Source: Kudoa neothunni
Taxonomy: Eukaryota; Cnidaria
Direction of reading: 5' to 3'
Assembly: GCA_964304625.1 (NCBI GenBank)
Contig: OZ199839.1
Location: forward strand, 2,728,001-2,792,000
DNA: 64,000 nucleotides
In this document: one piece after another, positions 11,883 through 26,203 of the stretch
Layout: every line of letters begins with the position of its first letter
How positions within the stretch are numbered: position 1 is the first letter of the stretch
The notes under the pieces: generated by a model
What the model saw: the letters and a program-made list of their open reading frames with translations, nothing else
What the model was told of the DNA's origin: nothing
Database searches by the model: none
Made by a program: the position numbers and the translations under genes

Positions 11883-13640
11883 TCATTGCTTGGAGCTGGT
11901 GGATTCTTTATTATTCTTTTCCCCAATATCCTTTTGTTTTCTATAGATTTTCGAGAAGTATGATTTTATCTTCCGAAATTTCCTTCGATCCTCTTTACCA
12001 TAACAATTTATATCCAACTTAACCAGCCAGCTTGAAGCCAACTCAATCTGTCTTAGGATCGAAGGAATTGCAGTATTTTTGTGAATGATGTACATTCTCG
12101 AAAGAATGTTGGAAACTTGTAGACAATTCAGTTGATCTCTGCTATGCAAGATAATAATTGAGAGCAGATTCAAAAGTCGTATTGCATTTTCCACCACTTT
12201 GACACGATAAACCACACAAAAATCTTCCAAAAATAAACGATCATTATTTTGGGATGGCCACAATGTACATCTTGATAGTACTTCCACAAAATCTGTAGTC
12301 AACGTTTTGCTCAGATATTGTAGTACATTTTTATAATAGGCATTTTGACTTTTACTATACACTATCTTCAGTGTATCCACAATCACACCAAGTGCTATAC
12401 CTGTGGCTATGGTGGCTGGTTGAAATTTCCCAACATGCAACTTACACAGTGAAGATGATAACACTGAGATTATATCGAAACAATTCTCCAATATGATATC
12501 ATTGTTTTTGGTGAGAAGTTGTCTAAGGAGAATTGCTGAGAAAAACAACATATGATTTTCGTCGGATGCATCTAATTTGAAATTATCAACATAAACGCGA
12601 CTAAAATATAACTTTTTTTGTGAATCGGATTGGGTAGGGGTTCATCACAATCAATACATATTTTATGAACCGTCCAGCGTGACAAAAAAAATAACAGCAC
12701 CTCCACAATTGATGGCCATCTGTGTAACTGGCCCACTAGTAAATCGTAAAACTCTGAGCTAGCTCTAGACAGAACTACCACTATAAAGTGTAGTACTAAA
12801 AATGCGGTCTTATACACCACAAAAGGGCAATAATTCAAAAACCCATTCCCACTATTTTCAATAACAACTTTTAAGCAGCTCAATATTTCAAGCAAAATTG
12901 GAAAAACTCCAATGGCACAAACGAAACCCAACTTATAATCATCAAACTGACTTCTCATAGCTAGTACACGCTCAAGGAATGATAACATTTCTGTAAAATG
13001 AAATTCCGCAATCAAATCGTTCACGTCTGCTTGTTGATCAGCACTAGTTGAAGGTGAATAGAATATTAATATAAAATGATCAATACACAATCGCTCAACT
13101 TACCCATAAACTGATGACAACAAATTTTCACAAACTACATGAGTAGAAGCGATTTTCGGGAATAAGCGATTCATATAACTCAATAGAAATACTATTTCTT
13201 GCCAATCATTCTGGAATATCTTCAACTGTTCAACGGTTTTCAAACTCTCTGAAATTTCTTGTGGATTAGCTATCTGTGCTAGATTGAGAGATTCGGAAAG
13301 ATCGGCTGCATTCTTCAAAATGCACGCCATCGTATCACCTACAACAAACAAGAAATATAAACATTTTTGAGAGAGGTTTCATTACGCGCTATATTTACCG
13401 AACCGATATCTCGCTGAGAAACCATCCGAAATTGATAGAAAAATGAATTTGATATCAATTCATAAAATTCCGGCATCGCGCAAAATACCAAACAGTAGAA
13501 TTTGTTATTTTTATAGCTGCTCAACATATAACGATTTAAATGATAATTTTCCACCGCATTCTCAACATAACTTAAACCATTCGGCACCTTATTATTATAT
13601 TTGATAACTATTGTTATATTTGGAGGTGGTAAATTACATG
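11883..13640 (-). CDS. Unidentified helix-rich (HEAT/ARM-like) protein
   Basis: A multi-exon minus-strand gene; I do not recognise the family. Blocks from 5' to 3': about 13640-13400 (includes PPPNITIVIKYNNKVPNG), 13351-13100 (GDTMACILKNAADLSESLN), about 13040-12650 (ADQQADVNDLIAEFHFTEM), about 12620-11883. The junction at 13099/13040 is clear: donor GGTAAGT and acceptor CAACTAG give a split codon that continues the frame. The product is almost entirely predicted amphipathic helix with leucine-rich stretches (FPILLEILSCLKVVIE, FYDLLVGQLHRW), as in alpha-solenoid scaffolds. The C-terminus is basic (KIKSYFSKIYRKQKD). The first exon and start codon were not located, and the boundaries near 13400 and 12620 are uncertain. 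Coding is supported by four adjacent same-strand open blocks and sensible composition. Confidence 0.65.
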
Positions 13641-16600
13641 AAATATGAATTCATCCAGTAGCTTCTGTTTGTTTGGTACTGTAGTAAGTTGTTGGTCGTA
13701 TGGCCCTCTAGAGGGAAATTTTATCGATCCCATGTGTTGCATCCTTTCCACTGTGTTTACTCCCAATTATGTGTAATAATTGGTATAAAAATTTTCCGCC
13801 ACAATCAGTAGGAAGATACACTTGTATTTGGGGCCCAACCGACCTCATCAAATTCAAACAACTAATTAAACCACGGTTCTTATTTCAACTTTCACTATTT
13901 ATAGGAATAAATAACAAAAAACTTCTGTATTATGGTTATTTTTAAAGTTTTTAACCGCCAATTTAATTGATTTTTTAATTGCTTAATTTGTTCGCCATAC
14001 ATTAAATCTTATTTATGTTTTGATCAAAATACTAATTACTCTAGGTAGTACCTGGCTGAAACCATTTAATAAAAAATTTAATAAAATAAGCTGAAAACTC
14101 AACAAATCTTCCACCGGCGATAAAGGAAGGACTTGTTAAAATAAATACATATTACATTATAGATTTATTCATTAATCCAATAAATTAACCCCTTTTTGTT
14201 TTATCTGATTATTACTACATCCAATATTGGATTAATTCTCTCAGTAAGTCATTAATTAACAAATATTTATTCCAATTTGTTAATGAAACATTAATTTAAC
14301 AACAATAATACACTGTATGGGAGTAAAATATTCGGTTATTAAGTTTGTTCTCAATAATTACTGAATCTAACTCTTAACGTGAAGAAATTCTTAATTTATT
14401 ATACATATATTTTCATTCATTTTCCGACAAATGTGTGATGATTAAATTAGTAAAAGTTTAAAAATGTATTTTTATTATATATTTTCTAAACTTTCCCTAG
14501 ATTTATATATTACTCTTAAACACAAGATTAAACATTACAATGTTCTACATTCAATCATTTCCTCTATAGACGGATTTTATTCCCAAATAAATTATTATCT
14601 TAGTAATATTTGAATTTTTAATTTCCATAAACTCACATAATTGTTCATGGATTTATGCAAGTCAATCGATGCTTTCAAGCTTCGGCCGTGGGAGTCGAGT
14701 GGGCATGATCACATCCAATGCAAATCTCAGTTAATCCTTTCACACGGTAACAATTCTTGACGATCGCGCCTATAGCTAAGCCACCCTCTATAATGTTACC
14801 ACATTTGAGGGTTTCACATGATGTGGTATAGTATTTAACTATTAGGCCCTATTGAAGGTTAATTCTGTAAAATAATTGCTCCAAGGAACCTTTTGGGGAT
14901 ATAAATGATAAAGATAAGTATCTGTTACCTTGTGAAATTGGATATTTTAAAGCACTCACGAATTGCATTCGATACGAGGGAATAAGATTCTCTGTGCATA
15001 AAAAGCGGGAGATATTTTCTCAAGGTTTAAAAAAGTGTTGATATCAGATTAGCAATCTTTAAAAATACAATAATTGAGAATCGAGATTAGGGATTAATAC
15101 GCAGTTTGCATAAGGGCGTCAATGGATTATTTGGTCTCATTTAATGACCAGCCATCTCAAATAAGTGTTAACCATTGTCACTATCTTTGACTGTTGATAG
15201 CGTATTAATTGGACATTGGCTCAGTGAGGTTTTTAATAGCAGATCATTTCAAACTTTTAAGTGATATTTGTATTTAATGAAAAAATTTAGGTTCAGGGTT
15301 TAGGATTAATGATTGTTAAAAAATAAAAGAATAATAATACAATGTTAAATTTTTTCAAAAAAATTATATCTATATAAATCGTTTTTATATATTATGATTT
15401 ACAAATCGATAAATCTAACATTTGATAATCATATCGTGAAATCTTTTATGATCATTTAAAGTAAAAATCACGATATCATAACATACATAATACTAAGGTT
15501 GGCGAGGTTTATAAATTGCGAACAGATAATTGACTTTATTCAGAAGTCGCAATGATCTATTTTAGGGTCATATAATTTAAAAAATTGTATTTATAATTCA
15601 GATATTTTTTATACGAAACACAAAATCCGCATATTGGCTTTTATTACAATGGATGATTTTGTGATAAACATGAAATTAATATATTTCAAAAATAATAATG
15701 CTAATTAAACATTTAATAAACCGATATAGGAATTCACGAAAGAACCAAATTATTTGTTCACGTGTGGACTCCAATGACCCTTTGTGCAAAAACTGTCTGT
15801 TATATGGATGGTATAACTATTACAGCATTATAAAATTTTTATATTACTAAGATGGCACTAAATTATATATTCTGTGTTATTATGATTAAGAAATTATGGA
15901 TGTGAAAAAAAATATTAAGCGACATTGACTGGGTCGAAAACGACCCAACAAATCATAATAGGTTTAATATCTTCATCTCAAGTTTCCATCCAAGTATCTA
16001 ATAAACAACGTACCAATAAATACATACTGAACATATAGTTCGATATGTTGTTTAGATTTTATTGCTACTCAACAATCAAATATTATATTTCTTTATAAGC
16101 GCTAATGCCCAGCTTTGCGTGGTACTATGTGTTGGAAAATTTTAACTTTTAGTTTTATTTTTGAATGGAGAAATTCTACTGAAGATTTAATCTAATTAGC
16201 ACGTTAAACCAAGTAAATTTTATTTTTCTATTTTAATTGTTGCATTTTAAAGCTTTTCATTATTTTTGCAACTTGGTGATTTAGTTAAACAAAATTATGC
16301 GCGCACTTTCCATTAAAATATAAATAGAGATATCGAGAGATATTAATGAGTATTTTTTAGGTCATTTTACAAATCATTGACCAATAATATAATGACATTA
16401 ATTTTATGAACAATTTAATTAACGATTGAAGTTCATTTATTTATTACACAAAATCATTAAGTAACTTAAATAGGACATTCAGTTCTTTCCAAAATTTCGT
16501 GATGAAAGTTAATCAGTCTAGTTATAAAATTTATTATTAGTCTGCAACGATAAAAATAATAAAATCAACCTAAAATGCGTCAGAAATAAAAATATTAATT

Positions 16601-18059
16601 GTTCCTCTTTTTTTTTAATTTTTGCAATTTTATAAAGGATGTTAATGAGGTTTAATAATCTGTGAGTGATAACTTACGTATTCGCTAGTTTAACATAATT
16701 TCCCCATTTTTAAATAAATGAAACCTTCATTTTTAACAAAAATACTTATTGGTTCAAAAATATACAAATATAATTATCAAAATACGATTAAACCTAAAAT
16801 TGAAAGGTGTTTTTGGTTTGAAAAATTACAGTATTGCTAAAATATTTAAATATCAACTGGTTTTCACGAAAGAGTGCACCCTTTTAAAAGTAAACGTACG
16901 GTTTGATTGCCCCAAAAATACCTTTGTATTGAACTATTCCTAGATTAATAAAAACTTTGTGAAAATATCGGTTAGATCGAATACACCAATAATTTCTCAT
17001 TAACTTACATGGCACGTAATGAGAGGGGACTGTATTTTGTGCAAAAGTAATCGTGAATATAAATTCTTAAACTACGTATAATATGCGCCTTTTATATAAT
17101 AATGAATTATTGTTAGCGAAAAGAAAATTATATATTGACTTGAATATTAACCTTAAGGTTTGGGGTAAGGAATAATTAGGTTACTAAGAACTTAAACACT
17201 ATTTAAAGAATTATCTCATAAAATACAGAAACTTATCGAATTAATTATGCCGACTGTTTCGCAAGAAAGTTTAGGAAAACCAAAAAATAAATAAAAAATT
17301 TATCGAAAGGACGAATATAGTTTCAATCTTAATCGATATATTTGATAAAAAGAAATTTTCACATCTCAGGAATTCCAATTGAGCATAATCTACATTTAAG
17401 AAGTTACCACAAAAGTTTAATTATTTGAAAACTCTACTCACATCTTACATTGTTTTTAGAATGGGTATAGAGACCAAAATTATTCCAACGTGGTAACAAC
17501 ATATAATCTCAAATTATGTGTTTTATTTAAAATTTATCGTACGTCTATTTGCTTAAAATGAATCTATATTTCAAAAAAATGTAATATGCTTCAAATTTTA
17601 AAGGAAATGCAACAACTTTTGTAAATGTGACGTTAATAGTTTTATTTGTCTTATAATTATTCCAAAAAGGCGCATGTAGCATTTTTGAAACAATCCATAC
17701 AAAAATTAACAGATTTTCTTTGTATATAATAGGTGAAAGTTCATTCTAATTGACTAGCACTCCGAGGTAAACAAACATCAATATTATTCAGGTACTTTTT
17801 AATGTGTTATTTGAGTAGACAACCAGAAAATTCCTTACTTCTGACTGCCTTATTGATTATATTTTTACTTCTAAGTAAATGAACGATTTTCATAATAGTA
17901 TCATTCTTCCAAATATATACTAAAAGTTGTATTTAAAAGTTTCTCCATAGCACATGTGTACTGCTGCGAACACATACTGACAGACGTAAAAGCTTATATA
18001 TATATATATATATATATATTAGATAATGAAAATAACCTGAAAAATTCTCGGTGTTTCAG
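13641..18059. other. Long AT-rich stretch without recognisable genes
   Basis: About 4.4 kb. The only long open frame (16749-16943) is low-complexity and unconvincing. There is a dyad GGGTCG-AAAAC-GACCC at about 15929. No transposon ends or RNA genes were recognised. Confidence 0.4.
17995..18019. repeat. (TA)n microsatellite
   Basis: About twelve TA units. Confidence 0.9.
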
Positions 18060-18199
18060 GTGCTAAACGTCTCCCGGAACTAGAGTTAGAAAAAGTTACA
18101 TCCTTTGTTTTTCTTGTGAAGGATGCGTTTGTAAAAACCATAGACGCCAGAAGAAAGAAATTTATTGAAGTGATTGTTATAACTAGATTTTTTGACTAA
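18060..18199 (+). other. Orphan coding-like exon
   Basis: Follows a good acceptor (GGTGTTTCAG) and reads AKRLPELELEKVTSFVFLVK then DAFVKTIDARRKKFIEV. The composition is natural, with mixed charges and no poly-K/N bias. A donor GTGATT at about 18169 could join it to a further block at about 18409 (MVVLLKTFRNFIGYREER) after another acceptor. Family not recognised; it may be part of a gene whose other exons I missed, or a remnant. Confidence 0.35.
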
Positions 18200-21100
18200 T
18201 TTTTTTATCACATCATTATCTTGTACGTGTTTTTTCGACGAATCAGGCGTTATATTATTAAGCTACGATTCATTTGATGTATTATAACGATAAGAATCAT
18301 TGTGTATCTCTTGTAATTTGTATGATACCTAATATATTTTAATTAGAAATAGATAGATTTTTCGTACAATGGTTCAAATATTGAAAATGTTTTTAAATGA
18401 AATTCAGGGCATGGTGGTGCTTCTTAAAACATTCAGGAATTTTATTGGTTATCGAGAGGAGCGTTGAGTGTATAATTATGAAGAACAAATTATATTCGTA
18501 TTCATTCTTGATATCGATACATTTATAAGTTACGCCAATATTGCAAGTATGGATACCAAAAAATTTAAAAAACTCAGGTTCCTGCCAAATTTCCCCGTTG
18601 AATGGTTTAAGGTTTTTATATAACCTTTTGAATATGCAAATAAATAAAAAATACTTTGTAAAAAGTTAAGAGAATATAGTAATTATCAATGCAACTGAAT
18701 TATTAAGATATTCAACCCTGATAATTTTTTATTTGATTACTTTACATTAAAATAAATAAAAAAGATGTCAGTTGATCAAATATTGATTTCTACCATAGAA
18801 AACTGCATGCGTGGTTAAATCTCCTACTTCCGGACCAGTCTGATAATTTCCATAGAACTCTGTTTGGTTGGGCAAAGTTTCATCACAATCTATTATTTTT
18901 TTATGAAACTTGGTCATATAAATTAGATGTTTATTTCATTAATACATGTTAAGAAACTTTTGTGTTGAAATTTTTGCGCTGAATGCAGGACATTTTTCCC
19001 TCTTTGTTCAAATAATTCAAATGTGAACGAATGCGTTCTTTTGAACGTTCCATAGCTGTCGGTTAGATCAACACCCAAAGCCAATTTTCATTATGAATTG
19101 ATAGAATTTTTTAGACTTTAAGGGAGATCCTTCTTCAATCGTATTACAACTTGTAGGGGGCAAGTTAAGGAAAACAAACACTAGCGAAGCTATGATCGTG
19201 ATCTATGGAAGGAAATATTAATAAACTGTGCATCACATCTATTGAACTTGTAAGTTTCAACGTTCATAAAGTCTTAAAAATCTTCAATTAAAAAAACTAA
19301 TAACTTCATAAATAAAATGAAGAATTCGAAAATTCCGGATTGTCGGGTATTTTCTTAAAAATATGACTGGGTTAAAAGGGAGCAAAAAAGATGGTATAAT
19401 ATAATTTAAATAGTTGGGGTTCGTGAGATATTAGATAACTAATCTGAATTATCGCCACTAACAGAGGAAACTTGATCGATCACTTCGTGACACCAGTAAA
19501 AGTCTTGAAATTTCTGACTTAAAGAGTCGTTCAAACAAACTTAGCTAGATTCTGAAAGTTTTGAAACATTTTAAAAGTATTAATGATGAAACCCAATGAT
19601 ATGTCTATTAAAGTGTAGCACAACGTACTAGGAGAAGAATAGTTAAACGTCGCTGTTTGTTGGGCAGCGAACACTGGGATATTCGTCAATCTGCGTATTT
19701 TAACAAACAATAATTAATAAATATTGTTCAAATATCGATTTTATTCTTTTATTGGATGTAACTTTTGATGCCAGATTAAGAAAAATGACTAACTTTAATA
19801 TTCATTAAAACTTGTCTGTTCTTTTCATATTGGTAATAATTTTATTTAATTATTTCAGTAAAACTGCGGAACAAAGGTTGTATTTTCCGATTACAAATTA
19901 TAATTAATCCGATCATTAATCTCACCTTTTTAAATTGAATTAATGTGGGATCTTTGAATAATTTATTACATTTCATACAATAAATTATTTTTGGCCGGAA
20001 TGTTATCCATCTGCAACATTTAAACATCTAATTTTCAATAGGAATATGAAATTCTCATTCGTATAGATTCGTGCAATTAATAAAGATAACTAATTTTGAG
20101 AAATTTGGATAATACATCAAAATAATTGCTAAGACAAGAAAACAACTCTAAAATATTATAATAATATTTAATTAAACTAGCTTGTTTTTATATATCCGAC
20201 TAATATTATATAGAAAGGTTTTTACGGATAGCGGTATCTTAGAATAATTATAAATACCTCTGCAGTATGTAATGAAATATTCTGTAATCTCACACACTAC
20301 CTTTTCAACCTTAAAAAGCATGGTTGTAATTATCAAATTTTGGACTACAGAGAAGTTGCTTTACTTCATTGAGTAATGCCTTGTATAACGATTACGAAAT
20401 GGTTGTAAATATATAAATATTACAATAATTAACATGCATAGCGAATAAAATATTAATGTAAAATATAAAAACTAATAATTATTCGAAAATAAAATATCCA
20501 ATCTGGTCGGCGTTGTTCGTTTTAATCGATATCGATCGTGGTAATTATTCTGCAATCTACCCGCCATATTTTTACCAATGTGTCAATATAAATAAATTCT
20601 TAAAGAATGCTGAATAATCGCTTACGAATTTTGTTGACAACTCACGAATTTAATTATATTGTACCTTTATTATAATGTAATTATATACGTAACAGAAATT
20701 AATATATGTATCTGCATTGATTACCAATAAAAATATATAGAAGCTAAAAACCTTGTTTTTAAATTATTAAGTCATGACCTAAAATAATCTCCCAAATCCA
20801 TAGCGGCCATCAATCGGTTAAAGACACTTCTAATAAGAGACGGTGGATCGAATTCGTTCATATTACCCCGAATATATCAGACATTTTTTTCAGTGATATC
20901 ACAATCCCCTGAAACTAGATTTAATAGAAACATGTGTCAATTTCATCAGGATCTAATCCAGCAAAGCTATACCTTGGGAATTAACTTCTTAAAATTTCAC
21001 ATGTTTGCATTAAAGATGAATATGGATTTATTAATACATTCATTTTTGAGTACTCAAAATCAAGAGATAATATTGAGTGCAGATAATTTCAAAGATAACA

Positions 21101-21365
21101 GTAATCTGGTTATTTAAATTTAAATTCAAAAGTGGATTAGATGTTTGTTATCATACGAAAACGTTCGTGCTATCAAATTGTTTTTTTCGTTTCTGCCTTA
21201 GTGTGGTACTATTGCTGTAGGTATTATTAAATTTATTATGAGTTACCGTGGGAGAGTTATTCAACGATACCTTTCGATGATGATGATGATCCTTCGATAT
21301 CGCATGCATAAACATTGGATTTGAGGAGGTAGTTGATATTGCATTGTGTAGAATTTCAAGTTAGG
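18200..21365. other. AT-rich stretch upstream of citrate synthase
   Basis: Apart from the possible second orphan exon near 18409-18466, I see no coding block, RNA gene or transposon terminus. The promoter of the citrate synthase gene must lie at the right end, but no core element can be picked out. Confidence 0.4.
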
Positions 21366-22933
21366 ATGAACAAATGCAATCACCTCTCAACCCTTTGTAG
21401 AATTGGTTTGTGTTTTATTCGAAGAGCAACTAACAAACGATCTCTGACAACAATTCACGTAGTTTTTGATTTCCGATTTCAGAAGTTATCAATGCATCCG
21501 TTGATGTAGGATCCTCTAAAGGAGACTATCAAAGAGAAAATACCTCCAAGATTGGAACAAATAAAAGAATTTCGAAAGAAACACAATGATGCTGTGGTTT
21601 GCAATGTGACAGTTGACCAAGTATGCGTTCAAAATCCGACGGATCCATTTTTAACACCATTTCATCAACAGATATACAGTGGGATGAGAGGTATCAAGGC
21701 AATGACTTATGAAACTTCGCTTTTGGATCCAAATGAAGTAGGTTAAAAGTTTCATAAAGACATTGAGATAATTTCTAATAGGGAATACTCTTTCGAAATT
21801 ATACCATTCCGGATGTGATTGAAAAGCTTCCCAGATATGTGTATAAAGATGGTACCAAGTCGGAACATCCTACACCGGAGGGAATTTTTTGGTTGCTTTG
21901 TACCGGTGATATGCCAACAGAGGAACAAACTCAATGGCTGTCTAAAGAATGGGCGCGACGCTCCGTACTACCGACAGCCATAAGTAGAGTGATTGACTGC
22001 TTTCCTGAGAATGTTCATCCAATGGCTCAATTCAGTGCCGCATTATCTCTGTTGAGCTATCATAGCAATTACGTAAAAGCTCAAAATGCGGGCAAGTTGA
22101 AAAAATCTCAACATTGGCAAATGGTGTACGAAGATTCTATGGATATGATAGCAAAAATTGGGTCTATCGCCGCAAAAATCTATCGAAATCTTTATCACGA
22201 TGGACACATGTGCAGTTACGATAAAAGCCTCGACTACACTGAAAATTTCGTTCGAATGATGGGATTTGATGATCCAAGGCTGGTTGAGTTTATGCGACTC
22301 TATCTGATCATTCATTGTGACCACGAAGGAGGCAATGTGAGTGCTCATACCAATCGATTGGTAGCAAGCGCCAACTCGGATCCCTTTATAGCATTCGCTT
22401 CGGCTATTAATGGTCTCTCGGGTCCTCTGCATGGCAGAGCCAACCAGGAAGTAGCTGAATGGTTGGATATTCTCGTAGAAAAACATGGATTAGAACCAAC
22501 CGAGGATCAGATCAAATGTTTCGTGGAGGAGTGGGTGACTCATGATGTTGTTCCAGGTTACGGTCATGCTGTACTAAGAAAGACAGATCCACGTTTTATT
22601 GCACAGTTAAATTTTGCCGAAAAATATCTACACGACGAACCAATAATTCGTATTATCAAAACACTCCATCATATCGTACCAGACGTGCTTAAATCGCTCG
22701 GCAAGGTGAAAAATCCTTATCCGAATGTGGATGCTGCTTCTGGAAGTATTTTGGAATCTTTAGGAATCAAAGATAGAAACTTTTACACTGTTCCTTTTGG
22801 TGTTAGTCGAGCTTTAGGAGTTTCTGCTGCTCTCATCTGGGACAAAGCTTTAAGATTACCTTTGGAGCGCCCAAAGAGTCTCACGACTGATGCGTTGATT
22901 AAACTGGTGGAAGGCAACTCCAAGAACAATTGA
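21366..22933 (+). CDS. CS: Citrate synthase, mitochondrial
   Basis: Condenses acetyl-CoA with oxaloacetate to citrate, the first step of the TCA cycle, in the mitochondrial matrix. Four exons: 21366-21458, 21510-21620, 21672-21737, 21782-22933, giving about 473 residues, normal for the family. Exon 1 is a targeting presequence (MNKCNHLSTLCRIG ... RRATNKRSL), rich in Arg/Ser and free of acidic residues. All three catalytic residues are present: His in GPLHGRAN, His in VPGYGHAVLRKTDPR, Asp in PNVDAASG. CoA and oxaloacetate contacts (DHEGGNVSAHT, FGVSRALGV) are conserved. All junctions are phase 0. Introns are 51, 51 and 44 bp. The second (21621-21671) is a multiple of three with no stop, so it reads through as 17 extra residues if missed. 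Removing it yields VDQIYSGMRG, which matches the family. Confidence 0.98.
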
Positions 22934-23166
22934 TTATTTATCTATATTTTTCTGGTAATTGTTTCAATTTTGTTGGATCTGTGTTTCGCCATTAAAATAC
23001 GTAAAATTGGAATAATTGCTAGCCATTTTTTAAATATTTACCCTAGTTCTTATACTTTTATAGTAATTTTCTTGTTGTAAAAGAATGTTTTTCATATTGA
23101 ATGAGATTTGTCTACCAAGCTTATTGGATTAGACTTGATTAATAGAACTTATTTTTACGTTTCAAT
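22934..23166. other. 3' flank of citrate synthase
   Basis: Short AT-rich spacer to the next transposable element. AATAAAA-like words are not distinctive. Confidence 0.5.
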
Positions 23167-23684
23167 CGGTGTTTACCAACGTGGGGGCGATGCTCTACCG
23201 GTGGGGAGAGGAAAAATTTTGATGGGGTACGGATCAAGGATAACGGTGAGATAATTTGACAGTATGACGTACTTTAAAGTCAATATTGCGATTTTCGATA
23301 TCGCTTATTTTAACTGACGTTTAATAAAAAAAATTCAAAAATCAATGACTAGTTATATACAAATTAATATTAGTATTTAATGTGTCCTTCACCCGAATAG
23401 AAATCAGACTGGGTTGAATCTAAGTCTTCTCTCATTGAGAATCATATATCCAACTTATTCGATTAAACCCTCTATAATATTGATTACGTTTGTATTTATA
23501 TTATTTATTTCCGGTCCATTAGACCTTTATACATGGAAGTCCTGTCTAATGCTGGTTAGATTGCCACGAGGTTTATTTGGTACTATTTTTGACGGAATCA
23601 AGAACTAAAGATCTTATTTTCAAGGTCCATCGATAAATTAAGTTAGATCTGATCGATTAAATTTAAACTTTAACGAGAAAAGTA

Positions 23685-26203
23685 CTATGGTCGTGTCTCC
23701 GTATTGCGTAGTAGCCCAATATATCTTGAATTTGGTCTATTTAGTTAAATTGATACATATATTAGGTATATTAATGTTAATATTATAAAATAGTTGTACA
23801 AAAATTTTTTAAATAAATGAAAGTATATATTGTCCGATATTGCGAAGTGATTTTGCATTGCATAGTAAGTTCAAGGTCCGGATTGTAGCGAGATATTGAT
23901 GAGAAAAATAAAATTATTAGTTATTATTCAATTAAATCAATTAAGAGTGTCAAAAATTGATTGCAGTGAAATTGGAACAAAGTATCCAACTGTTTTTACT
24001 TTATATTCATAATAACGATAATTTCTGTTAAGAATATTCAACTCTCAATATAATCCTGTCAATAAAACATAAAATTACTTATTCCAATATTTCCAACAAG
24101 AGAAAGCGATTTCCTAGTGGTAAACATGAAAATGTCGATACCGAAGTTTATAATTGGATCGTGAATGCCCCAAATAATAAAAAACAAATTTCTGGCGAAA
24201 TTAAGATAGCAAATGCATTGCGTGTTGCCAACGAAAAGAATATCGACAATTTTATTGCAAGTAGAGGATGGATGACTTGCTTTAAAAATAGATATGGGCT
24301 TTGCTCCGTAAGGCTCCATTGGAAAGCATCTAGTGTTGATACTTCCTCAATATATGTGTGTGGAAACTTGAGAATAAAGATATTCTGCAAAGTTACTACC
24401 CCAAAAATATTATTAATGTTGATGAAACTGCGCTTTTTACCAACAAATTAAAAAGCGGACTTGCGTATTAAAAACAGAACAAGATGTCCGATGATCTAAA
24501 GCAGGGGTCGGTAACATACGACCCTCGGGCCCAATCTGGCTTCTCAGTTGTTTCTATTCTGCCCACCCTGCATTGGCTGACATAAATTTTTCGTAATATC
24601 TTAAGTACCTAAAGAATTTTTATGTTTTTATCTAGATCGTTTTCCTACGCTTTAATATGTTGTCGATATAAACATTTTAACCGACTAAAATTCATTTTCA
24701 TTAAATCAGAAAACCGGAATAAATATTATTTCTACAATAACGTTAAAATTGTTACTATAAAAGCGAAAAATATTTTTAAGAAGGCGTATAGGTACATCTA
24801 ATGTAATTTGAAATCGTCCAATAAATCATTTATTCACAAGTTGAGCACGAGTTGATTACATTGTATTGTATTTTCAAATTATTAGAATATAATACTTTGG
24901 ATTTTACCTACTTGTATAGTTTAAAGAACTTTTACAAATTCTTATGTACATTATTAAATTCAAACTTTGAATTAAGAATAATTTAACATATAAGTAGATT
25001 AATGTTAATATGACCCGCATTAGAATTAGGGTATGCCTGTTCGGCCCACCACTCAAAAAGATTGCCCACCCCTGTTCTAAAGTATCCAATAAGCGCGTTA
25101 CGGTTTTAGTATCGGTGGCGTTAGATGTTTCAAAATTAATATTATTTACAATTGGTAAATATCAGAAGCCTCTTTGTTATAAAAATATCCCCCATTTACC
25201 AATTGAATATTTTGACCAAATAAACTCATGGATTAACGTCTCTATCTTTTTTCAAATTATGAAAAAAATTAATAATACGTTTGAAAAAGAGAATAGAAAA
25301 GTTTTAATTTTATTAGACCAATTCCCCTTCCATCCTATAAGACATGGACAGTACAGTATAGAAAATATTAATTTTTTTATTATTACCGAAGAATACCACA
25401 TCAATATTCCACCCTTGCGAATTAGGAATAATAAACTCATAAAAAAGCTACTATAAAAAATTTCTCAATTCGATTAATGAATTGGATGATAATGAATTAA
25501 AATTAAAATTCTATACATTATTCGATTGTTTAAACACGTTAAAAATGCACCGGATAATGTTTCAAAAGCACCAATTATTAATTTTTTCAAAAGGTCAGAT
25601 GCATTTGATATTTAATATTTTGTATTAAAATTATTAAATATATGTTTAATAGTATCAACAACTATTCAAGAAATTCAAGAATTTGATGGAATTAATGAAG
25701 GTATTTTATCAAAAATTATTTATCTAAAACTAATTAGACCAATTTGACGATGTATCATCTTCTAAAATAACGAAAATGTTCACGATGAAGAAAACTCCTT
25801 CCCCGTCGTTAATGGCGACGTAGATGATAAATCTGATAATGAAAAGGCTGAAACAGATGAGGCTATAAAATGGTCCCTACAAAGAAAATTAGGGAAGCAA
25901 TACAAATTTGAGGGAAACTTTTATCGCGGAAGAACCGGAAGGTTTATTCGACTTAAACCCTGTAATGGAACGACTGATCTCAATACCAAAAAAAATAAGT
26001 CCAAACTACGATAACGGACTTTTTCCACAAAAAATAAAAATAATTATCATATAAAACCGAATTTAAATTTTTTTCTGGATTCTATACATTAAAAAATAGG
26101 TTAGTCATAAAAATACAATTTCCCTCCAATGCGCTTGCTGTGCCTCGGTATTGCGCACTAAAATCGAATCCCCAGTTCATTTCGCAGTATCGAGGTTCGA
26201 CTG
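23685..26203 (+). mobile_element. Tigger/pogo element, copy 1, degraded, with a hAT miniature inside
   Basis: Flanked by TA (23683-23684 and 26204-26205), the Tc1/mariner target duplication. The right end is GCAGTATCGAGGTTCGACTG. Transposase pieces on the plus strand: a CENP-B-type helix-turn-helix part at about 24130-24330 (NVDTEVYNWI, NFIASRGWMTCFKNRYGL); a DDE part at 25090-25440 (FDQINSWINVSIFFQIMKK, KVLILLDQFPFHP); and an acidic C-terminus at about 25790-26010 ending GLFDLNPVMERL. The middle is cut at 24501 by a hAT miniature element. The expected PLDQG segment with the third catalytic Asp is not recognisable, and there are several frame breaks, so it is inactive. It is the same family as 35960-37717. 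Confidence 0.85.
24502..25074. mobile_element. Non-autonomous hAT element inside Tigger copy 1
   Basis: 573 bp with hAT-type termini: left CAGGGGTCGGTAACATACGA, right TTGCCCACCCCTG, the inverse of CAGGGGTGGGCAA. The 8-bp target duplication is ATCTAAAG (24494-24501) against TTCTAAAG (25075-25082), 7 of 8 matching. No transposase. It interrupts the Tigger transposase reading region, so it is younger than that Tigger insertion. Confidence 0.88.

Noticed and set aside
22043-22486. 147-codon open frame on the minus strand inside citrate synthase
   Set aside because: Antisense shadow of a well-supported coding exon; no family resemblance.
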